The notes: generated from the letters alone by a model not told the origin. A DNA stretch of 64,000 nt from Oxalobacteraceae bacterium OTU3CAMAD1 (GCA_024123915.1 CP099650.1:5270001-5334000), one strand, 5' to 3'. Counted from the first letter of the stretch, positions 1 to 11,160 are shown. Made by a program: numbers and translations.

Positions 1-713
1 GGCAGGCCGGTGCGTCCGCGCAGGCGCAAGGTGGCGCCGCCCGCCTCCGTCCCGGCGTCCGCCAGCTCGTACAGCAGCATGAACGGCACGTCCAGCGCCA
101 TCGTCTCGCCGTCCGATTCCATCAGCCCCGCCAGCTCGGCGATGGTGCGCGAGCGGGCGATGCGCCCCGTCAGGTCGCGCAGGTTCTGCGTGCGGCGGGC
201 GTTGAGCACCTGCGCGGTCGATTCGGTGATCGGATGGAAAATGCCGCCGACGTTGCCCGACTCGACCCGGATCGGCGAAAACGAGAACGTCATGAACGCT
301 TCTTCCAGGTAGCCGTAGCGGTCCAGGAACATGCGCTGGTCGCGGATGTAGACGCCCTCGCCGGTGTGGGCGCGGTCGAAGGCGTCGCCGACCACCGGCA
401 GCGCCGTGGCCCAGCAGATCTTGAACGGCGCGCCCATCGCCTCCGGGTGCTTGGCGCCGCAGATGGGGCGGTAGGCGTCGTTGTAGATCTGAATGTCGTC
501 GGGTCCCCAGGCCACCAGGATCGGGAAGGTCGACGACAGGCACAGGCTGACCGAGGTGCGCAGGCTTTGCGGCCAGCCCGAGAGCGGCCCCAGCGCGGTC
601 GCGGACCAGTCCATCGAACGGATCAGTTGTCCCATCTCGCCGCCGCCGGACAGCCAGCTCAGGTCGTCCGCCACCTCCGTCGCACCGGTCCCCGCCGTCA
701 CCTGCTGCCCCAT
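1..713 (-). CDS. PAS-domain sensor protein (probable hybrid kinase), 3' end outside window
   Basis: Reading the minus strand from the ATG at 713 gives an open frame of 237 codons that runs off the left edge, so only the N-terminal part is seen. It starts MGQQVTAGTG and then has SMDWSATALGPLSGWPQSLR at about residues 35-55, a motif that opens the PAS-like N-terminal region of many large soluble hybrid sensor kinases, followed by WGPDDIQIYNDAYRPI. After the PAS region, a stretch from about residue 165 (NARRTQNLRDLTGRIARSRT) looks like the start of a GAF-type domain. No signal peptide or membrane segment is seen. A purine-rich GGGGGAAAG lies just upstream of the start. It is divergent from the GGDEF/EAL gene at 922. 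The kinase module is inferred from the family, not seen. Confidence 0.75.
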   Translation of the reverse strand, partial: MGQQVTAGTGATEVADDLSWLSGGGEMGQLIRSMDWSATALGPLSGWPQSLRTSVSLCLSSTFPILVAWGPDDIQIYNDAYRPICGAKHPEAMGAPFKICWATALPVVGDAFDRAHTGEGVYIRDQRMFLDRYGYLEEAFMTFSFSPIRVESGNVGGIFHPITESTAQVLNARRTQNLRDLTGRIARSRTIAELAGLMESDGETMALDVPFMLLYELADAGTEAGGATLRLRGRTGL

Positions 714-921
714 CTTTCCCCCGTATGACTTGCCGCCGGCGGGCCATCGCCGCCGCACACCCGGCAGTATAACCGGACGGCGGTGCGCAGGCCTTTCGCC
801 ATTCGTTTCGCTCAACTTTGCGCTGATTCGCAACTATTTTTACGTGTTCGTTTGCGTTTTATCAATTGCATCCTCGAAAAAATCGCCAGTATTGAGTTGT
901 ATCAACGCGCGACGTGACGGG

Positions 922-3006
922 ATGAGCATGGATGAGCATGAATTGCGGTCGCGCATGGCGATCGACGCGGCCGGCATGGCCATCTGGGACGCCACCGTCG
1001 TTAATGGGCGGGCCGTCGAAGGCACCATTTTGTGGTCGGCGCGCGGCGCCGCCATGATCGGCCTGCCCGGGCAAGAGACCCAACAGCCGTTCCGGCGGTT
1101 CCTGGCGATGGTGCACGAGGACGACCGCGAGGCGTTGCTCGAGACCATGCAAAGCACGATCGACGCGCGCGGCGAGTACCAGGTCGGCTACCGCCTGCAC
1201 TCGGCCGATGGCGCGCTGCGCTGGCTGCGCGCCCAGGCAAAGATATTATGCGATGACCAGGGCACGCCGGTGCGCACGCTTGGCCTGATCTGGGACGTGA
1301 GCGCCATGGTCGAGCAACAACGCGTCGCCCAGGAGCGCGAACGCATGGCCGAGGTGACCCTCGATTGCATCGGCGACGGCGTCATCACCACCGATCAATA
1401 CGGCACCACCCGCTATCTCAATGGCGCGGCCGAGCGGCTGACCGGCTGGACGCGCGCGCGCGCCGCCGGCCGCGACATCAGCGAGGTGCTGCCGCTCATC
1501 GACGAGGTCGGCGGCCGGCCCATCGAGCACGCCGTCTACAAATGCCTGCTCAAACGCGAGGCCATCGGCCTGTCGGCGCACGCGATGATGGTCACGCGCG
1601 ACGGCCGCCGCATCGCCGTCGAGGACACGGCCGCGCCGATCCGCCAGACCAACGGCAACATGCTGGGGGCGGTGCTGGTGTTCCGCGACGTCACCCACCA
1701 GCGCGCCCTGTCGAGCCAGCTGTCCTGGCACGCCAGCCACGACGTGCTGACCGGCCTGTGCAACCGTCGCGAGTTCGAGCGGCACATCGCCCACGCGCTG
1801 CATGTGTCCAAACATGACGACCACACGCACGCGCTGCTGTATATCGACCTCGACCGGTTCAAGCTGGTCAACGACACGGCCGGCCACGCCGCCGGTGACG
1901 CGCTGCTGCAAATCCTGGCCAACCTGCTGCAGGAGAAAATGCGCGACAGCGACGTGCTGGCGCGCCTCGGCGGCGACGAGCTCGGCGTACTGCTCGGCTA
2001 CTGCAAGTTCGACCAGGCGCGCCTGATCGCCGAGGAGATCCGCCAGCTGGTCAAGGAGTTCCGCTTCGTTTGGGACGAGCACAGCTTCGAGATCGGCGCC
2101 AGCATCGGCATGGTCGAGATCAGCGCCGACAGCAAGTCCGTCAGCGATTTGCTGGTGGCGGCCGACGAGGCCTGCTACATGGCCAAGGACCAGGGCCGCA
2201 ACCGGATCCACGTCTACTCCGAGAGCGACGCGACGCTGGCGCGGCGGCACACCGAAATGATGTGGGTGCCGCGCCTGAACGACGCCTTGCAGCATGACCG
2301 GTTCACGCTGTACGCCATGCCGATCGCCGGCCTGCAGGGCAATCAGCAGCCGCACGAGGAAATCCTGTTGCGGCTCAAGGACGACGCCGGGGAGGTGATC
2401 CGGCCCGACCGCTTCATCCCGGCCGCCGAGCGCTACCACATGATGCCGATGCTGGACCGCTGGGTCATCCGCGCGGTGTGCCGGCATATCGCCGGGTCGC
2501 AGGCGGCCGGCGCGGCGGGCAATGACACGCGGCCGCTGTTCGCGGTCAACCTGTCCGGGCCGTCGATGAACGACGACAAGCTGCATCAATTCATCATCGA
2601 CCAGTTCGTCGACCACGGGGTCGATCCAGCCCGAATCTGCTTCGAGATCACCGAGACGGCGGCGATCCGCAATCTGCCCAAGGCACAGGAGCTGATGGCG
2701 CGGCTCAAACTGCTCGGTTGCCGGTTTTCACTGGACGACTTCGGCAGCGGCCTGTCGTCGTTCGGCTATCTGAAATCGCTGCCGGTCGACTTTCTGAAAA
2801 TCGACGGCTCCTTCATCCGCGGCATCGCCGACAACCCGGTGCACCGGGCGATGGTGGAGGCGATCCACAAGGTCGGCCAGGTGATCGGCATCCAGACCAT
2901 CGCCGAGTACGTCGAGGACACGGTGACCCTGGATGTGATCGGCAGCATCGGCATCGACTTCGCGCAAGGCTACGCGGTCGGCCGCGAACGCGCCCTGCAC
3001 GGCTGA
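922..3006 (+). CDS. PAS-PAS-GGDEF-EAL protein (cyclic-di-GMP turnover)
   Basis: Soluble 694-residue bifunctional-looking c-di-GMP protein. Two PAS domains (about residues 5-125 and 138-250) are followed by a GGDEF domain and an EAL domain (about 445-690). The GGDEF signature reads GGDEL at residues 350-354, with an RDSD inhibitory-site motif five residues before it. In the EAL domain the signature is EIL (residues 480-482) rather than EAL, but the other catalytic elements are present: FAVNLSG, CFEITETAA, DDFGSG, FLKIDGSFI and the late AQGYAVGR. I infer a working phosphodiesterase; cyclase activity is less certain because of the GGDEL variant. The open frame continues upstream, but protein-like sequence begins at the ATG at 922 (second candidate ATG at 928, with GGGATGAG in front). 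No membrane segment, so it senses a cytoplasmic cue. Confidence 0.88.
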   Translation: MSMDEHELRSRMAIDAAGMAIWDATVVNGRAVEGTILWSARGAAMIGLPGQETQQPFRRFLAMVHEDDREALLETMQSTIDARGEYQVGYRLHSADGALRWLRAQAKILCDDQGTPVRTLGLIWDVSAMVEQQRVAQERERMAEVTLDCIGDGVITTDQYGTTRYLNGAAERLTGWTRARAAGRDISEVLPLIDEVGGRPIEHAVYKCLLKREAIGLSAHAMMVTRDGRRIAVEDTAAPIRQTNGNMLGAVLVFRDVTHQRALSSQLSWHASHDVLTGLCNRREFERHIAHALHVSKHDDHTHALLYIDLDRFKLVNDTAGHAAGDALLQILANLLQEKMRDSDVLARLGGDELGVLLGYCKFDQARLIAEEIRQLVKEFRFVWDEHSFEIGASIGMVEISADSKSVSDLLVAADEACYMAKDQGRNRIHVYSESDATLARRHTEMMWVPRLNDALQHDRFTLYAMPIAGLQGNQQPHEEILLRLKDDAGEVIRPDRFIPAAERYHMMPMLDRWVIRAVCRHIAGSQAAGAAGNDTRPLFAVNLSGPSMNDDKLHQFIIDQFVDHGVDPARICFEITETAAIRNLPKAQELMARLKLLGCRFSLDDFGSGLSSFGYLKSLPVDFLKIDGSFIRGIADNPVHRAMVEAIHKVGQVIGIQTIAEYVEDTVTLDVIGSIGIDFAQGYAVGRERALHG

Positions 3007-3040
3007 GCCGGCGGCCGCAGTGGCGCTATCGGCGGCGCGG

Positions 3041-3215
3041 TGGCGGATTACGCCTTCGGCTAATCCGCCCCACGTGGTTCCGTGCCCCCCGGCGTCTCTT
3101 GACCAAGGAGACACGTAGGGCGGATTAGCGCAGCGTAATCGGCCATAGTTGCGCCGCCGGCGGCTCGTCGATGGCCGATTACGGCGTTCCGCCTAATCCG
3201 CCCTACGTGCCTCCG
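3041..3215. repeat. cluster of three GGCGGATTA palindromic (REP-like) units
   Basis: Three copies of a roughly 40-base unit lie between the convergent ends of the GGDEF/EAL gene and the hybrid kinase. Each unit contains a hairpin of the form GGCGGATTA-(about 10 nt)-TAATCCGCC and most end in CTACGTG (+ orientation). The orientations are + (3041-3077), - (3109-3146) and + (3170-3210). Similar units occur at 5500, 15942, 18939 and 62145. The pattern of alternating orientation resembles bacterial interspersed mosaic elements. Confidence 0.85.
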
Positions 3216-3224
3216 CGATACGCT

Positions 3225-5420
<2,196 letters not shown>

Positions 5421-5499
5421 AGAAAGCGTGATGGATGGTCGAACTTGTCAATCTACATCAAAGCAATCTAAACAGGGGCGCGGCAGGGAAAAAAACCAC

Positions 5500-5527
5500 A
5501 TGGCGGATTACCGCCATGTAATCCGCC
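5500..5527. repeat. short, degenerate copy of the GGCGGATTA palindromic unit
   Basis: ATGGCGGATTACC followed by GCCATGTAATCCGCC reproduces the hairpin arms of the units at 3041, 15942, 18939 and 62145 but lacks the CTACGTG tail. It lies in the 206-base gap between the galactanase stop and the start of the hybrid kinase. Confidence 0.6.
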
Positions 5528-5573
5528 AACCAAACCCGCCTGCCTGAATCGCGACGCCAGCCGCGCCGCTTAG

Positions 5574-5599
5574 GGGTCGTACCCGTACGGGTACGACCC
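5574..5599. repeat. perfect 26-bp palindrome of the GGGTCGTACCC type
   Basis: The 13-base half GGGTCGTACCCGT is followed directly by its exact reverse complement. A second member, with 13-base arms and a TT centre, is at 56631-56658. Both lie just beyond the 3' end of a minus-strand gene (here the galactanase), so a role in transcript end formation is possible, though no T-run follows. Confidence 0.8.
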
Positions 5600-5626
5600 T
5601 GCGCGGCCGTGCGGGTTAGATGGTAG

Positions 5627-6646
5627 TCACTCCAGGAACGCGTCTATGATGGCGGTCGGCTTGCCGCTGTTGTCGAAGGCGCCCATCGGATAGCCTTTCC
5701 AATCGTAAGCCTGCGGTTCCCAATAGAACGCGCCAACGCCCTTGCCGTTGTCGACCTGGCGCACCTTGGCGATCAGGTCGGCGATGATGGCCTTGCCCTC
5801 GGGATGGTTCCACGGGGCGCCCACCTCGGCCAGCATCACCGGCTTGCCGTAGCGGGCGGCCAGGTCGTTCATATTGTGCAGGCAGGCCGCCGTCGCCGCG
5901 CGCCAGTCCACGCCCTTGACGGTGGTCGGATAGGCGGAAGCGCCGATCACGTCGAACTTGCCGCCGTTGGCCAGCAAGCCGTCGAAGTTCCAGCGGAACT
6001 GGCGATTGTCGTGGCAGTTATCCACGTGCACGATCACCTGCGCGTCGGGGAACACTTGCTTCGTAGCATCGTAGCCGCTGGCGACGAAGCGCGCGTAGTT
6101 GTTCATGTGGACGCCGGCCGCGCCTTCCGGCCACATCATGCCATGCGTGGTTTCGTTGCCAACCTGCACCCATTCCGGCGTGATGCCGGCCTCGCGCAAC
6201 GCCGCCAGGGTGGCGCCGGTGTGGTCGGCGACGGCCTTGGCCAGCTGGTCGACGCTGTAGCCCTTCCAGGCGGCGGGCTTGAACTGCTTGCCCGGATCGG
6301 CCCAGTTGTCGCTGTAGTGGAAGTCGATCATCAGCCGCATGCCGGCGGCCTTGGCGCGCCGCGCCTTGGCCAGCACATCGGCCAGGCCGTTGTAGCCGTC
6401 GGCGGGATCGACCCACACGCGCAGGCGCACCGCGTCCATGCCCTGTTCCTTGAGCGTGACGAACAAATCCTGGCGCTTGCCGTCGCGGTTGAGGAAGGGA
6501 CGGCCGGCCGCCTCCATTTCGGTGATCCAGCTAATATCGGCGCCTTTGGCGAAGCCGCCGTCGGCCGCGTGGACGCTATTATGCTGCAGTGCGGCCAACA
6601 CCAGGCCGGCCGCCAGCGCCGCGGCGCGTCGTGTGCTGGTGGTCAT
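5627..6646 (-). CDS. secreted endo-beta-1,4-galactanase (GH53)
   Basis: 339 residues with a signal peptide (MTTSTRRAAALAAGLVLAAL..., likely cleavage after SVHA). It matches glycoside hydrolase family 53, retaining enzymes that cut beta-1,4-galactan side chains of pectin. The acid/base is Glu165 in WVQVGNETTHG and the nucleophile is Glu274 in VMLAEVGAPW; GADISWITEMEAAG near the N-terminus and RLRVWVDP are also typical. The start is fixed by translational coupling: its ATG (6646-6644) shares a base with the stop of the upstream oxidoreductase in a TGATG overlap. The open frame extends upstream inside that gene, but there it is only a shadow. Galactan breakdown feeds the galactose-oxidising neighbour. 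Confidence 0.93.
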   Translation of the reverse strand: MTTSTRRAAALAAGLVLAALQHNSVHAADGGFAKGADISWITEMEAAGRPFLNRDGKRQDLFVTLKEQGMDAVRLRVWVDPADGYNGLADVLAKARRAKAAGMRLMIDFHYSDNWADPGKQFKPAAWKGYSVDQLAKAVADHTGATLAALREAGITPEWVQVGNETTHGMMWPEGAAGVHMNNYARFVASGYDATKQVFPDAQVIVHVDNCHDNRQFRWNFDGLLANGGKFDVIGASAYPTTVKGVDWRAATAACLHNMNDLAARYGKPVMLAEVGAPWNHPEGKAIIADLIAKVRQVDNGKGVGAFYWEPQAYDWKGYPMGAFDNSGKPTAIIDAFLE

Positions 6647-7578
6647 CAATCGTGGAAGGCGTCGACGACCTTGCGTTTGCCCAGCATGAAGGCGTCGGCC
6701 ACGTGGCGCAGCGGCGCCACGTCGACATCCGAGCTGGCGGTCTTGACCAGTTCGGCGAAGCGGCGGTACAGCGACGGGTATTCGGCTTCCTTCTCCAGCG
6801 GCTGTTCCTCGCCGTCTATCCACAGGCGCGCGCCGCCATCGCTGAGCTTGACTTCGCCCTGCGCGGTAGCGACGACGATGTCCCAGCTCTGCTTGCCGGT
6901 CTGGCGCCAGTCGAACTCGGCGTGGACGGGCACGCCGGCGGCGTTCTTGAAGTGCAGCTCGGCGGCGATCGGCGCGTCGCGGTTTTCCGGAAATTCCAGC
7001 GTGGCGCCGGTCAGGAACACCAGCGACGGCAGGATCTCGGTGACGATCGACAAGGCGTTGATGCCCGGATCGAACACCCCCAGGCCGCCGGCCTGCCAGA
7101 TCCAGTCCTGGTTCGGATGCCAGTGGCGCACATCCTCTTTCCAGGTCACCTGCATACTAATAGGCGGGTGCGCCGCCAGGTAGGCCTTGGCCGGCTGCAC
7201 CGCCGGCGCGTAGCGCGAGTGCCAGCTGGTGAACAAGGACACGCCGTTGGCGGCGGCCAGCGCCTCCAGGTCGGCCACCTCGGACAGGGTGGCGCCGGGC
7301 GGCTTCTCCAGGAACACATGCTTTCCTGCAGTCAATGCCACGTGGGCGGCGGCGTAGCGGTACTGCGGCGGCATGCACAGCGAGACCGCTTCGATCTCGG
7401 GCATGGCGGCCAGCATTTCCTCGATCGACTTAAATCCCGGAATGCCTTCGATGGTGTTGTTGCGGCTGGCCGAGGCGACCAGCGCGAAATCGGCGTTGGC
7501 CGTGATCGCCGGCACGTGCTGATCATGGACGATCTTGCCCACGCCGACGATGGCAAGTTTGATTGGTGACGTAGACAT
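6646..7578 (-). CDS. Gfo/Idh/MocA oxidoreductase, probably D-galactose 1-dehydrogenase
   Basis: 310-residue cytoplasmic NAD(P)-dependent dehydrogenase. The Rossmann motif is LAIVGVGKIVHDQHVPAI at residues 8-25, the family motif EKPPGATL follows at about residue 93, and WKEDVRHWHPNQDW...GGLGVFDPGINALS is shared with characterised D-galactose 1-dehydrogenases as I remember them. The reaction would be galactose to galactonolactone, the first step of the De Ley-Doudoroff route. Coupling to the GH53 galactanase by a 1-base TGATG overlap supports galactose as substrate; L-arabinose or D-fucose are possible side substrates. No galactonate dehydratase or aldolase genes are in the window. The ribosome site is weak. 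Confidence 0.82.
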   Translation of the reverse strand: MSTSPIKLAIVGVGKIVHDQHVPAITANADFALVASASRNNTIEGIPGFKSIEEMLAAMPEIEAVSLCMPPQYRYAAAHVALTAGKHVFLEKPPGATLSEVADLEALAAANGVSLFTSWHSRYAPAVQPAKAYLAAHPPISMQVTWKEDVRHWHPNQDWIWQAGGLGVFDPGINALSIVTEILPSLVFLTGATLEFPENRDAPIAAELHFKNAAGVPVHAEFDWRQTGKQSWDIVVATAQGEVKLSDGGARLWIDGEEQPLEKEAEYPSLYRRFAELVKTASSDVDVAPLRHVADAFMLGKRKVVDAFHD

Positions 7579-7804
7579 AAATAAGCATCTTTCTTAAAAG
7601 TGAACCGCATGCTGAGCTGCCAAATTACCTGCGACGCTATCCTAAAGCCTCCAGGGCGGCGCCGCCAATCATTTTTATCGTTGTAAAGATACTCAAATGG
7701 CATGACAAATCACGGCCGATTGCTGCGATGCAACAGAAAATGACGCGTCCGTACAACTCAGCCTTAAATATTTGAAAGTAAGTGTAAAAACGATAAGTGT
7801 GTGA

Positions 7805-7834
7805 TTGAAATTGCAAATCAAAAGATGCTACTAT
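7805..7834 (+). promoter_or_regulatory. candidate sigma-70 promoter of the PEP-CTERM gene
   Basis: TTGAAA (7805-7810) and TACTAT (7829-7834) are separated by 18 bases in an A/T-rich stretch, about 58 bases before the ATG at 7892. The 313-base gap 7579-7891 also holds the divergent promoter of the galactose dehydrogenase gene, which I could not place. Confidence 0.4.
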
Positions 7835-7891
7835 CAGTCTCAGTTGTACCCCACCCCTGATGTACTACCCCCACCTTCGCCGAGGATTAAT

Positions 7892-8392
7892 ATGAAATTA
7901 AAATCTGTTGTTGCAACTGCAATACTTGCCGCAGCGTCGTTCAGCGCTTCGGCGACCGTCCACAATTTGGGCGTGCTCGATCCGTCGGGTTTTGACAGCT
8001 TCACCGGTTCGTCCGAGAAGTTCGGCGCCGGTGTCGCCATCAACGACACCTGGACCTTCGAGCTGCTGGCCCCGTCGAGCACGTCGTTCGCCGCCATCCA
8101 GACGTTCGCCGTGACCGCAGGCCAGATTCTGAATTTCTCGGCCGTACTGAACGGCACCAGCTTCGGTTCGCCGATGGCTGGCGCCGGTTCGCAAACCCTG
8201 AGCTGGACCGGTCCATTGGCCGCCGGCATCTATAGTGTCAACATCACCGGCACGAGCGGTTTGGCGAACTCGACCTACGGTGCCACCGTGTCGGCCATCC
8301 CGACCCCGGTGCCAGAGCCAGAGACCTACGCCATGATGCTCGGCGGCCTGGCCCTGCTGGGTGCCGTTGCCCGTCGCAAAGCGAAGAAATAA
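7892..8392 (+). CDS. PEP-CTERM sorting-domain protein
   Basis: 166 residues: signal peptide MKLKSVVATAILAAASFSAS (cut near SASA-T), a Ser/Thr/Gly-rich beta-type body, and a C-terminal sorting signal PVPEPETYAMMLGGLALLGA followed by a basic tail (RRKAKK). Such proteins are processed by an exosortase and displayed or released with extracellular polysaccharide; the exosortase is not in this window. The start is supported by GAGG at 7882-7885. It is divergent from the galactose dehydrogenase gene and ends before a clear terminator, so it is probably monocistronic. Function unknown beyond sorting. Confidence 0.9.
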   Translation: MKLKSVVATAILAAASFSASATVHNLGVLDPSGFDSFTGSSEKFGAGVAINDTWTFELLAPSSTSFAAIQTFAVTAGQILNFSAVLNGTSFGSPMAGAGSQTLSWTGPLAAGIYSVNITGTSGLANSTYGATVSAIPTPVPEPETYAMMLGGLALLGAVARRKAKK

Positions 8393-8430
8393 GCACGAAG
8401 ACCTGGCGCTCTTCGTAGCAAACCGGCGCG

Positions 8431-8472
8431 CCGGCCGGCCATCTCCCCGATGGCCAGCCGGTGCGTTTTTTT
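8431..8472 (+). terminator. intrinsic terminator after the PEP-CTERM gene
   Basis: A 13-bp stem with one mismatch (CCGGCCGGCCATC / GATGGCCAGCCGG), a 5-base loop, and a T-run (GCGTTTTTTT). Confidence 0.85.
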
Positions 8473-8595
8473 ATGCGCGTGCAGTTTTTAGACGGCCCCC
8501 CCTCCTCTATTACCTGCCATATGCTGCATAGCGAACATAAGACCCCGCACTATCACCTTACAATCCAGCAATAACTGCACACTGTAAGGACACCC

Positions 8596-9102
8596 ATGAA
8601 GAAGCTAATGACGGCCTTTGGCGCGGTCCACGCGCTGATCGCGATCCTGTTCGCCGCCGCCGCCCTATTCCTCATCGCCATCAGCGCGCGCATCGGCTGG
8701 GACGCCGCCACCGGCGACTTCGGCCTGGCCGCAGCCCAGGAAGTGATCGAGGCAATCGGCATCCTCGCCGCCGCCGTGGTGGCGCTGCAGATCGCCGAGA
8801 CCATCATCGAAGAGGAAGTCGTGCGCGACGCCGACATCAGCGCGCCGACGCGGGTGCGGCGCTTCCTGTCGCGCTTTTTCGTGGTGGTGGTGGTGGCGCT
8901 GGCGATCGAGGCCCTCGTGGCGACCTTCCATGCGGTGCACGACGATCTGGCCGGCCTGGTGTACGTGGCCGCGCTGGTCGGCAGCGTGGGCGTGCTGCTG
9001 GCGGCGTGGGGCGTGTTCGTGCACCTGAACCGCTCGGCCGAGGAGCTCGAGCCCGAAGCGATGGAAAAAGCCCAGTCGGAAGACCACAAAGTGCAGGCCT
9101 GA
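8596..9102 (+). CDS. uncharacterised four-helix inner-membrane protein
   Basis: 168 residues with four predicted membrane helices: about 8-30, 46-66, 90-112 and 120-142. The cytoplasmic loop between helices 2 and 3 is charged (ETIIEEEVVRDADISAPTRVRR) and the C-terminal tail is acidic. AAGGA lies about 10 bases before the ATG. No family signature is recognised. It stands alone, with about 150 bases on each side before the next genes, so context gives no functional hint. Confidence 0.75.
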   Translation: MKKLMTAFGAVHALIAILFAAAALFLIAISARIGWDAATGDFGLAAAQEVIEAIGILAAAVVALQIAETIIEEEVVRDADISAPTRVRRFLSRFFVVVVVALAIEALVATFHAVHDDLAGLVYVAALVGSVGVLLAAWGVFVHLNRSAEELEPEAMEKAQSEDHKVQA

Positions 9103-9252
9103 ACCAGGTCCGCACCCGCCGGTTTTTACCAGTACTACGATCTGGTGATATCTGCCATATCGAAAAAGATATAGGACATTGTTTTTTATTCATTGGCAAG
9201 ATTACCGGATTGGCTCTACCATATTCCTCCCGCTTGTTGGAAAGGAAAGATT

Positions 9253-10566
9253 ATGGCAGCGCCCATTTCATCTGCTCGCACTATGGAGACGACCTCGTCT
9301 CCCGTGGTCAGCTATCGTGCGACGATGTCGCTGCTTGCAAGTCTGTTTTTTACCTGGGGTTTCATCACGGTAATTAACAACACGCTGCTGCCGCACCTTC
9401 GCAGCGTATTTGACCTGAACTACACGCAAACCACGCTGATCGAGTCGGTCTGGTTCATCGCCTACTTTGTCGCCTCGATCCCGGCCGCGCGCCTGATTGA
9501 ACGCATCGGCTACAAGAAATCCATCGTCGTCGGCCTGGCCATCATGGCCGCCGGTTCGCTGATGATGATCCCGGCGGCGCGCCTGCCGTCGTATCCGGTC
9601 ACCCTGTTCGCGCTGTTCGTGATCGCCTGCGGCATCGCCCTGCTGCAAGTGGCCGCCAATCCCTACGTCGCCGTCGTCGGTTCGCCGCAGACCGCCTCGT
9701 CGCGCCTGAACCTGGTCCAGGCGTTCAACTCGCTGGGCACCACGTTCGCGCCGCTGTTCGGCGGTTACCTGATCCTGGGCCGCTCCAACTCGGGCACGCT
9801 CGAAGCCGGCCAGGTGCTGACCCAGGCCGAGCGCCTGGCCGACGCCCAGGCGGTGCAACTGCCGTACCTGATCGTCGCCGGCGTGCTGATCGTTCTGGCC
9901 GTCGTCATCGCCCGCTTCCCGCTGCCGGAAATAAAATCGTCCAGCACCAGCCGCGTGAGCAAGGAACAACGCGGCAAGCACTCGCTGTGGCGCCACCGCA
10001 ACCTGGTGTTCGGCATCCCGGCGATCTTCATCTACCTGATCGCCGAGATCGGCGTCGCCAACCTGTTCATCAACTTCGTCTCGCAGCCTGAAATCGGCAA
10101 CGTCAACCACCAGACCGCGTCGACCTACCTGTTCATCCTGTGGGGCGGCATGATGGTCGGCCGCTTCGTCGGCGCCGCGCTGATGCGCACCGTCTCGGCC
10201 GAAACCGTGTTGGCCGGCGCCAGCATCGGCGCCGCCATCGTGATGCTGATCGCCACCTTCACCACCGGCCACGTCGCCATGTGGGCGCTGATCTCGGTCG
10301 GCCTGTTCCACTCGGTGATGTTCCCGACCATCTTCACGCTCGGCATCAAGGGCCTGGGCCCGATGACCGAGGAAGGCGCCGGCTTGCTGATCATGGCCAT
10401 CGCCGGCGGCGCGCTGGTGGTGGTGCAGGGCTGGCTGGCCGACATCTACGGCCTGCAGATGTCCTTCCTGCTGACCGCGCTGTGCGAAGTGTATGTGCTG
10501 TTCTACGCGCTGTGGGGCTCCAAGGCCACCAACGCCTTCCCGGACCCGGAAGCCAGCCCGACCTAA
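9253..10566 (+). CDS. sugar MFS permease, FucP/GluP type
   Basis: 437-residue, 12-helix major facilitator transporter. The N-terminal half has LFFTWGFITVINNTLLPHL, LIESVWFIAYFVASIPA, and the inter-helix motif RIGYKKSIVVGL; later come VAANPYVAVVG and LNLVQAFNSLGTTFAPLFGG, the characteristic FucP/GluP (fucose, glucose/galactose : H+ symporter) blocks. The start ATG at 9253 is preceded by AAAGGAAAG. The insert between helices 6 and 7 carries KEQRGKHSLWRHR. Lying 1.7 kb from the galactanase and galactose dehydrogenase genes, it could bring galactose or glucose into the cell; this is inference. It ends before a terminator. Confidence 0.88.
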   Translation: MAAPISSARTMETTSSPVVSYRATMSLLASLFFTWGFITVINNTLLPHLRSVFDLNYTQTTLIESVWFIAYFVASIPAARLIERIGYKKSIVVGLAIMAAGSLMMIPAARLPSYPVTLFALFVIACGIALLQVAANPYVAVVGSPQTASSRLNLVQAFNSLGTTFAPLFGGYLILGRSNSGTLEAGQVLTQAERLADAQAVQLPYLIVAGVLIVLAVVIARFPLPEIKSSSTSRVSKEQRGKHSLWRHRNLVFGIPAIFIYLIAEIGVANLFINFVSQPEIGNVNHQTASTYLFILWGGMMVGRFVGAALMRTVSAETVLAGASIGAAIVMLIATFTTGHVAMWALISVGLFHSVMFPTIFTLGIKGLGPMTEEGAGLLIMAIAGGALVVVQGWLADIYGLQMSFLLTALCEVYVLFYALWGSKATNAFPDPEASPT

Positions 10567-10610
10567 GCTGGACGCGGTCGCCGCCCTCCCGGGGCCGCGA
10601 CCAGGACCCA

Positions 10611-10652
10611 AGGCCGATGCCGACGTTGCACAACGTCCGCGTCGGCCTTTTT
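10611..10652 (+). terminator. intrinsic terminator after the sugar permease
   Basis: Imperfect 17-bp stem GGCCGATGCCGACGTTG / CAACGTCCGCGTCGGCC (two mismatches) with a 2-base CA tip, followed by a T5 run. Confidence 0.8.
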
Positions 10653-10800
10653 ACTTCTACATCACATAGCGTCCCGGCGCCGGCGCCAACGCGCGCTGTC
10701 ATCGATGGCTAGCGACGGGTCATAGCGACGGGGTCAGGTTGAGATAGCCCGGGTTTCATGGACATCCAAATAGAGGACAATACGTCCTGAGAGGATATTC

Positions 10801-11160
10801 ATGGAAAAGAAACAGTCACCTTCCAAACGAGAGATCATTCCGACATCGGCGGAGCCGGTGCCGAAGCAGCGGGCCGTGTTTACGGATGAATTCAAGCGCG
10901 CTGCGATCTCCCGGCTACATGATGGCAAGCAGAGCGCGACGGCCTTGGCGTTGGAGCTTGGTTTGCGTCGTAATCAGCTCTACAAATGGGCCAAGCAGCT
11001 CGAAGAGCAGCCAGCTGGCGGCCAATTGCGCTCGCCAGGTCGTCCTGCGGTCAGTGAATTGAGCGAGGTCGAGCAACTGCGTCGCCAACTGGCCAAGGCC
11101 GAACAGGAGCTGGCCATCCTAAAAAAGTTAGATGCGTACTTAACTCGCCTCAAGAAGTGA
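10801..11160 (+). CDS. IS3-family OrfA (DNA-binding part of the transposase)
   Basis: 119 residues. A helix-turn-helix at about residues 22-60 (FTDEFKRAAISRLHDG, SATALALELGLRRNQLYKWA) binds the IS ends, and a C-terminal leucine-zipper-like helix (SEVEQLRRQLAKAEQELAIL) serves multimerisation. The slippery sequence A-AAA-AAG at 11121-11127 lies near the 3' end; the -1 frame is open from there into orfB, so a fused OrfAB transposase can be made. The stop codon overlaps the GTG of orfB. Confidence 0.93.
   Translation: MEKKQSPSKREIIPTSAEPVPKQRAVFTDEFKRAAISRLHDGKQSATALALELGLRRNQLYKWAKQLEEQPAGGQLRSPGRPAVSELSEVEQLRRQLAKAEQELAILKKLDAYLTRLKK

Noticed and set aside
493..921. N-terminal extension of the GGDEF/EAL protein
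   Set aside because: The frame is open, but it overlaps the divergent sensor gene and has no protein-like sequence before the first PAS domain.
3041..3215. Spaced palindromic repeats as a possible CRISPR array
   Set aside because: The units alternate in orientation, spacing is irregular, only three units are present and there are no cas genes; the same units recur singly or in pairs elsewhere.
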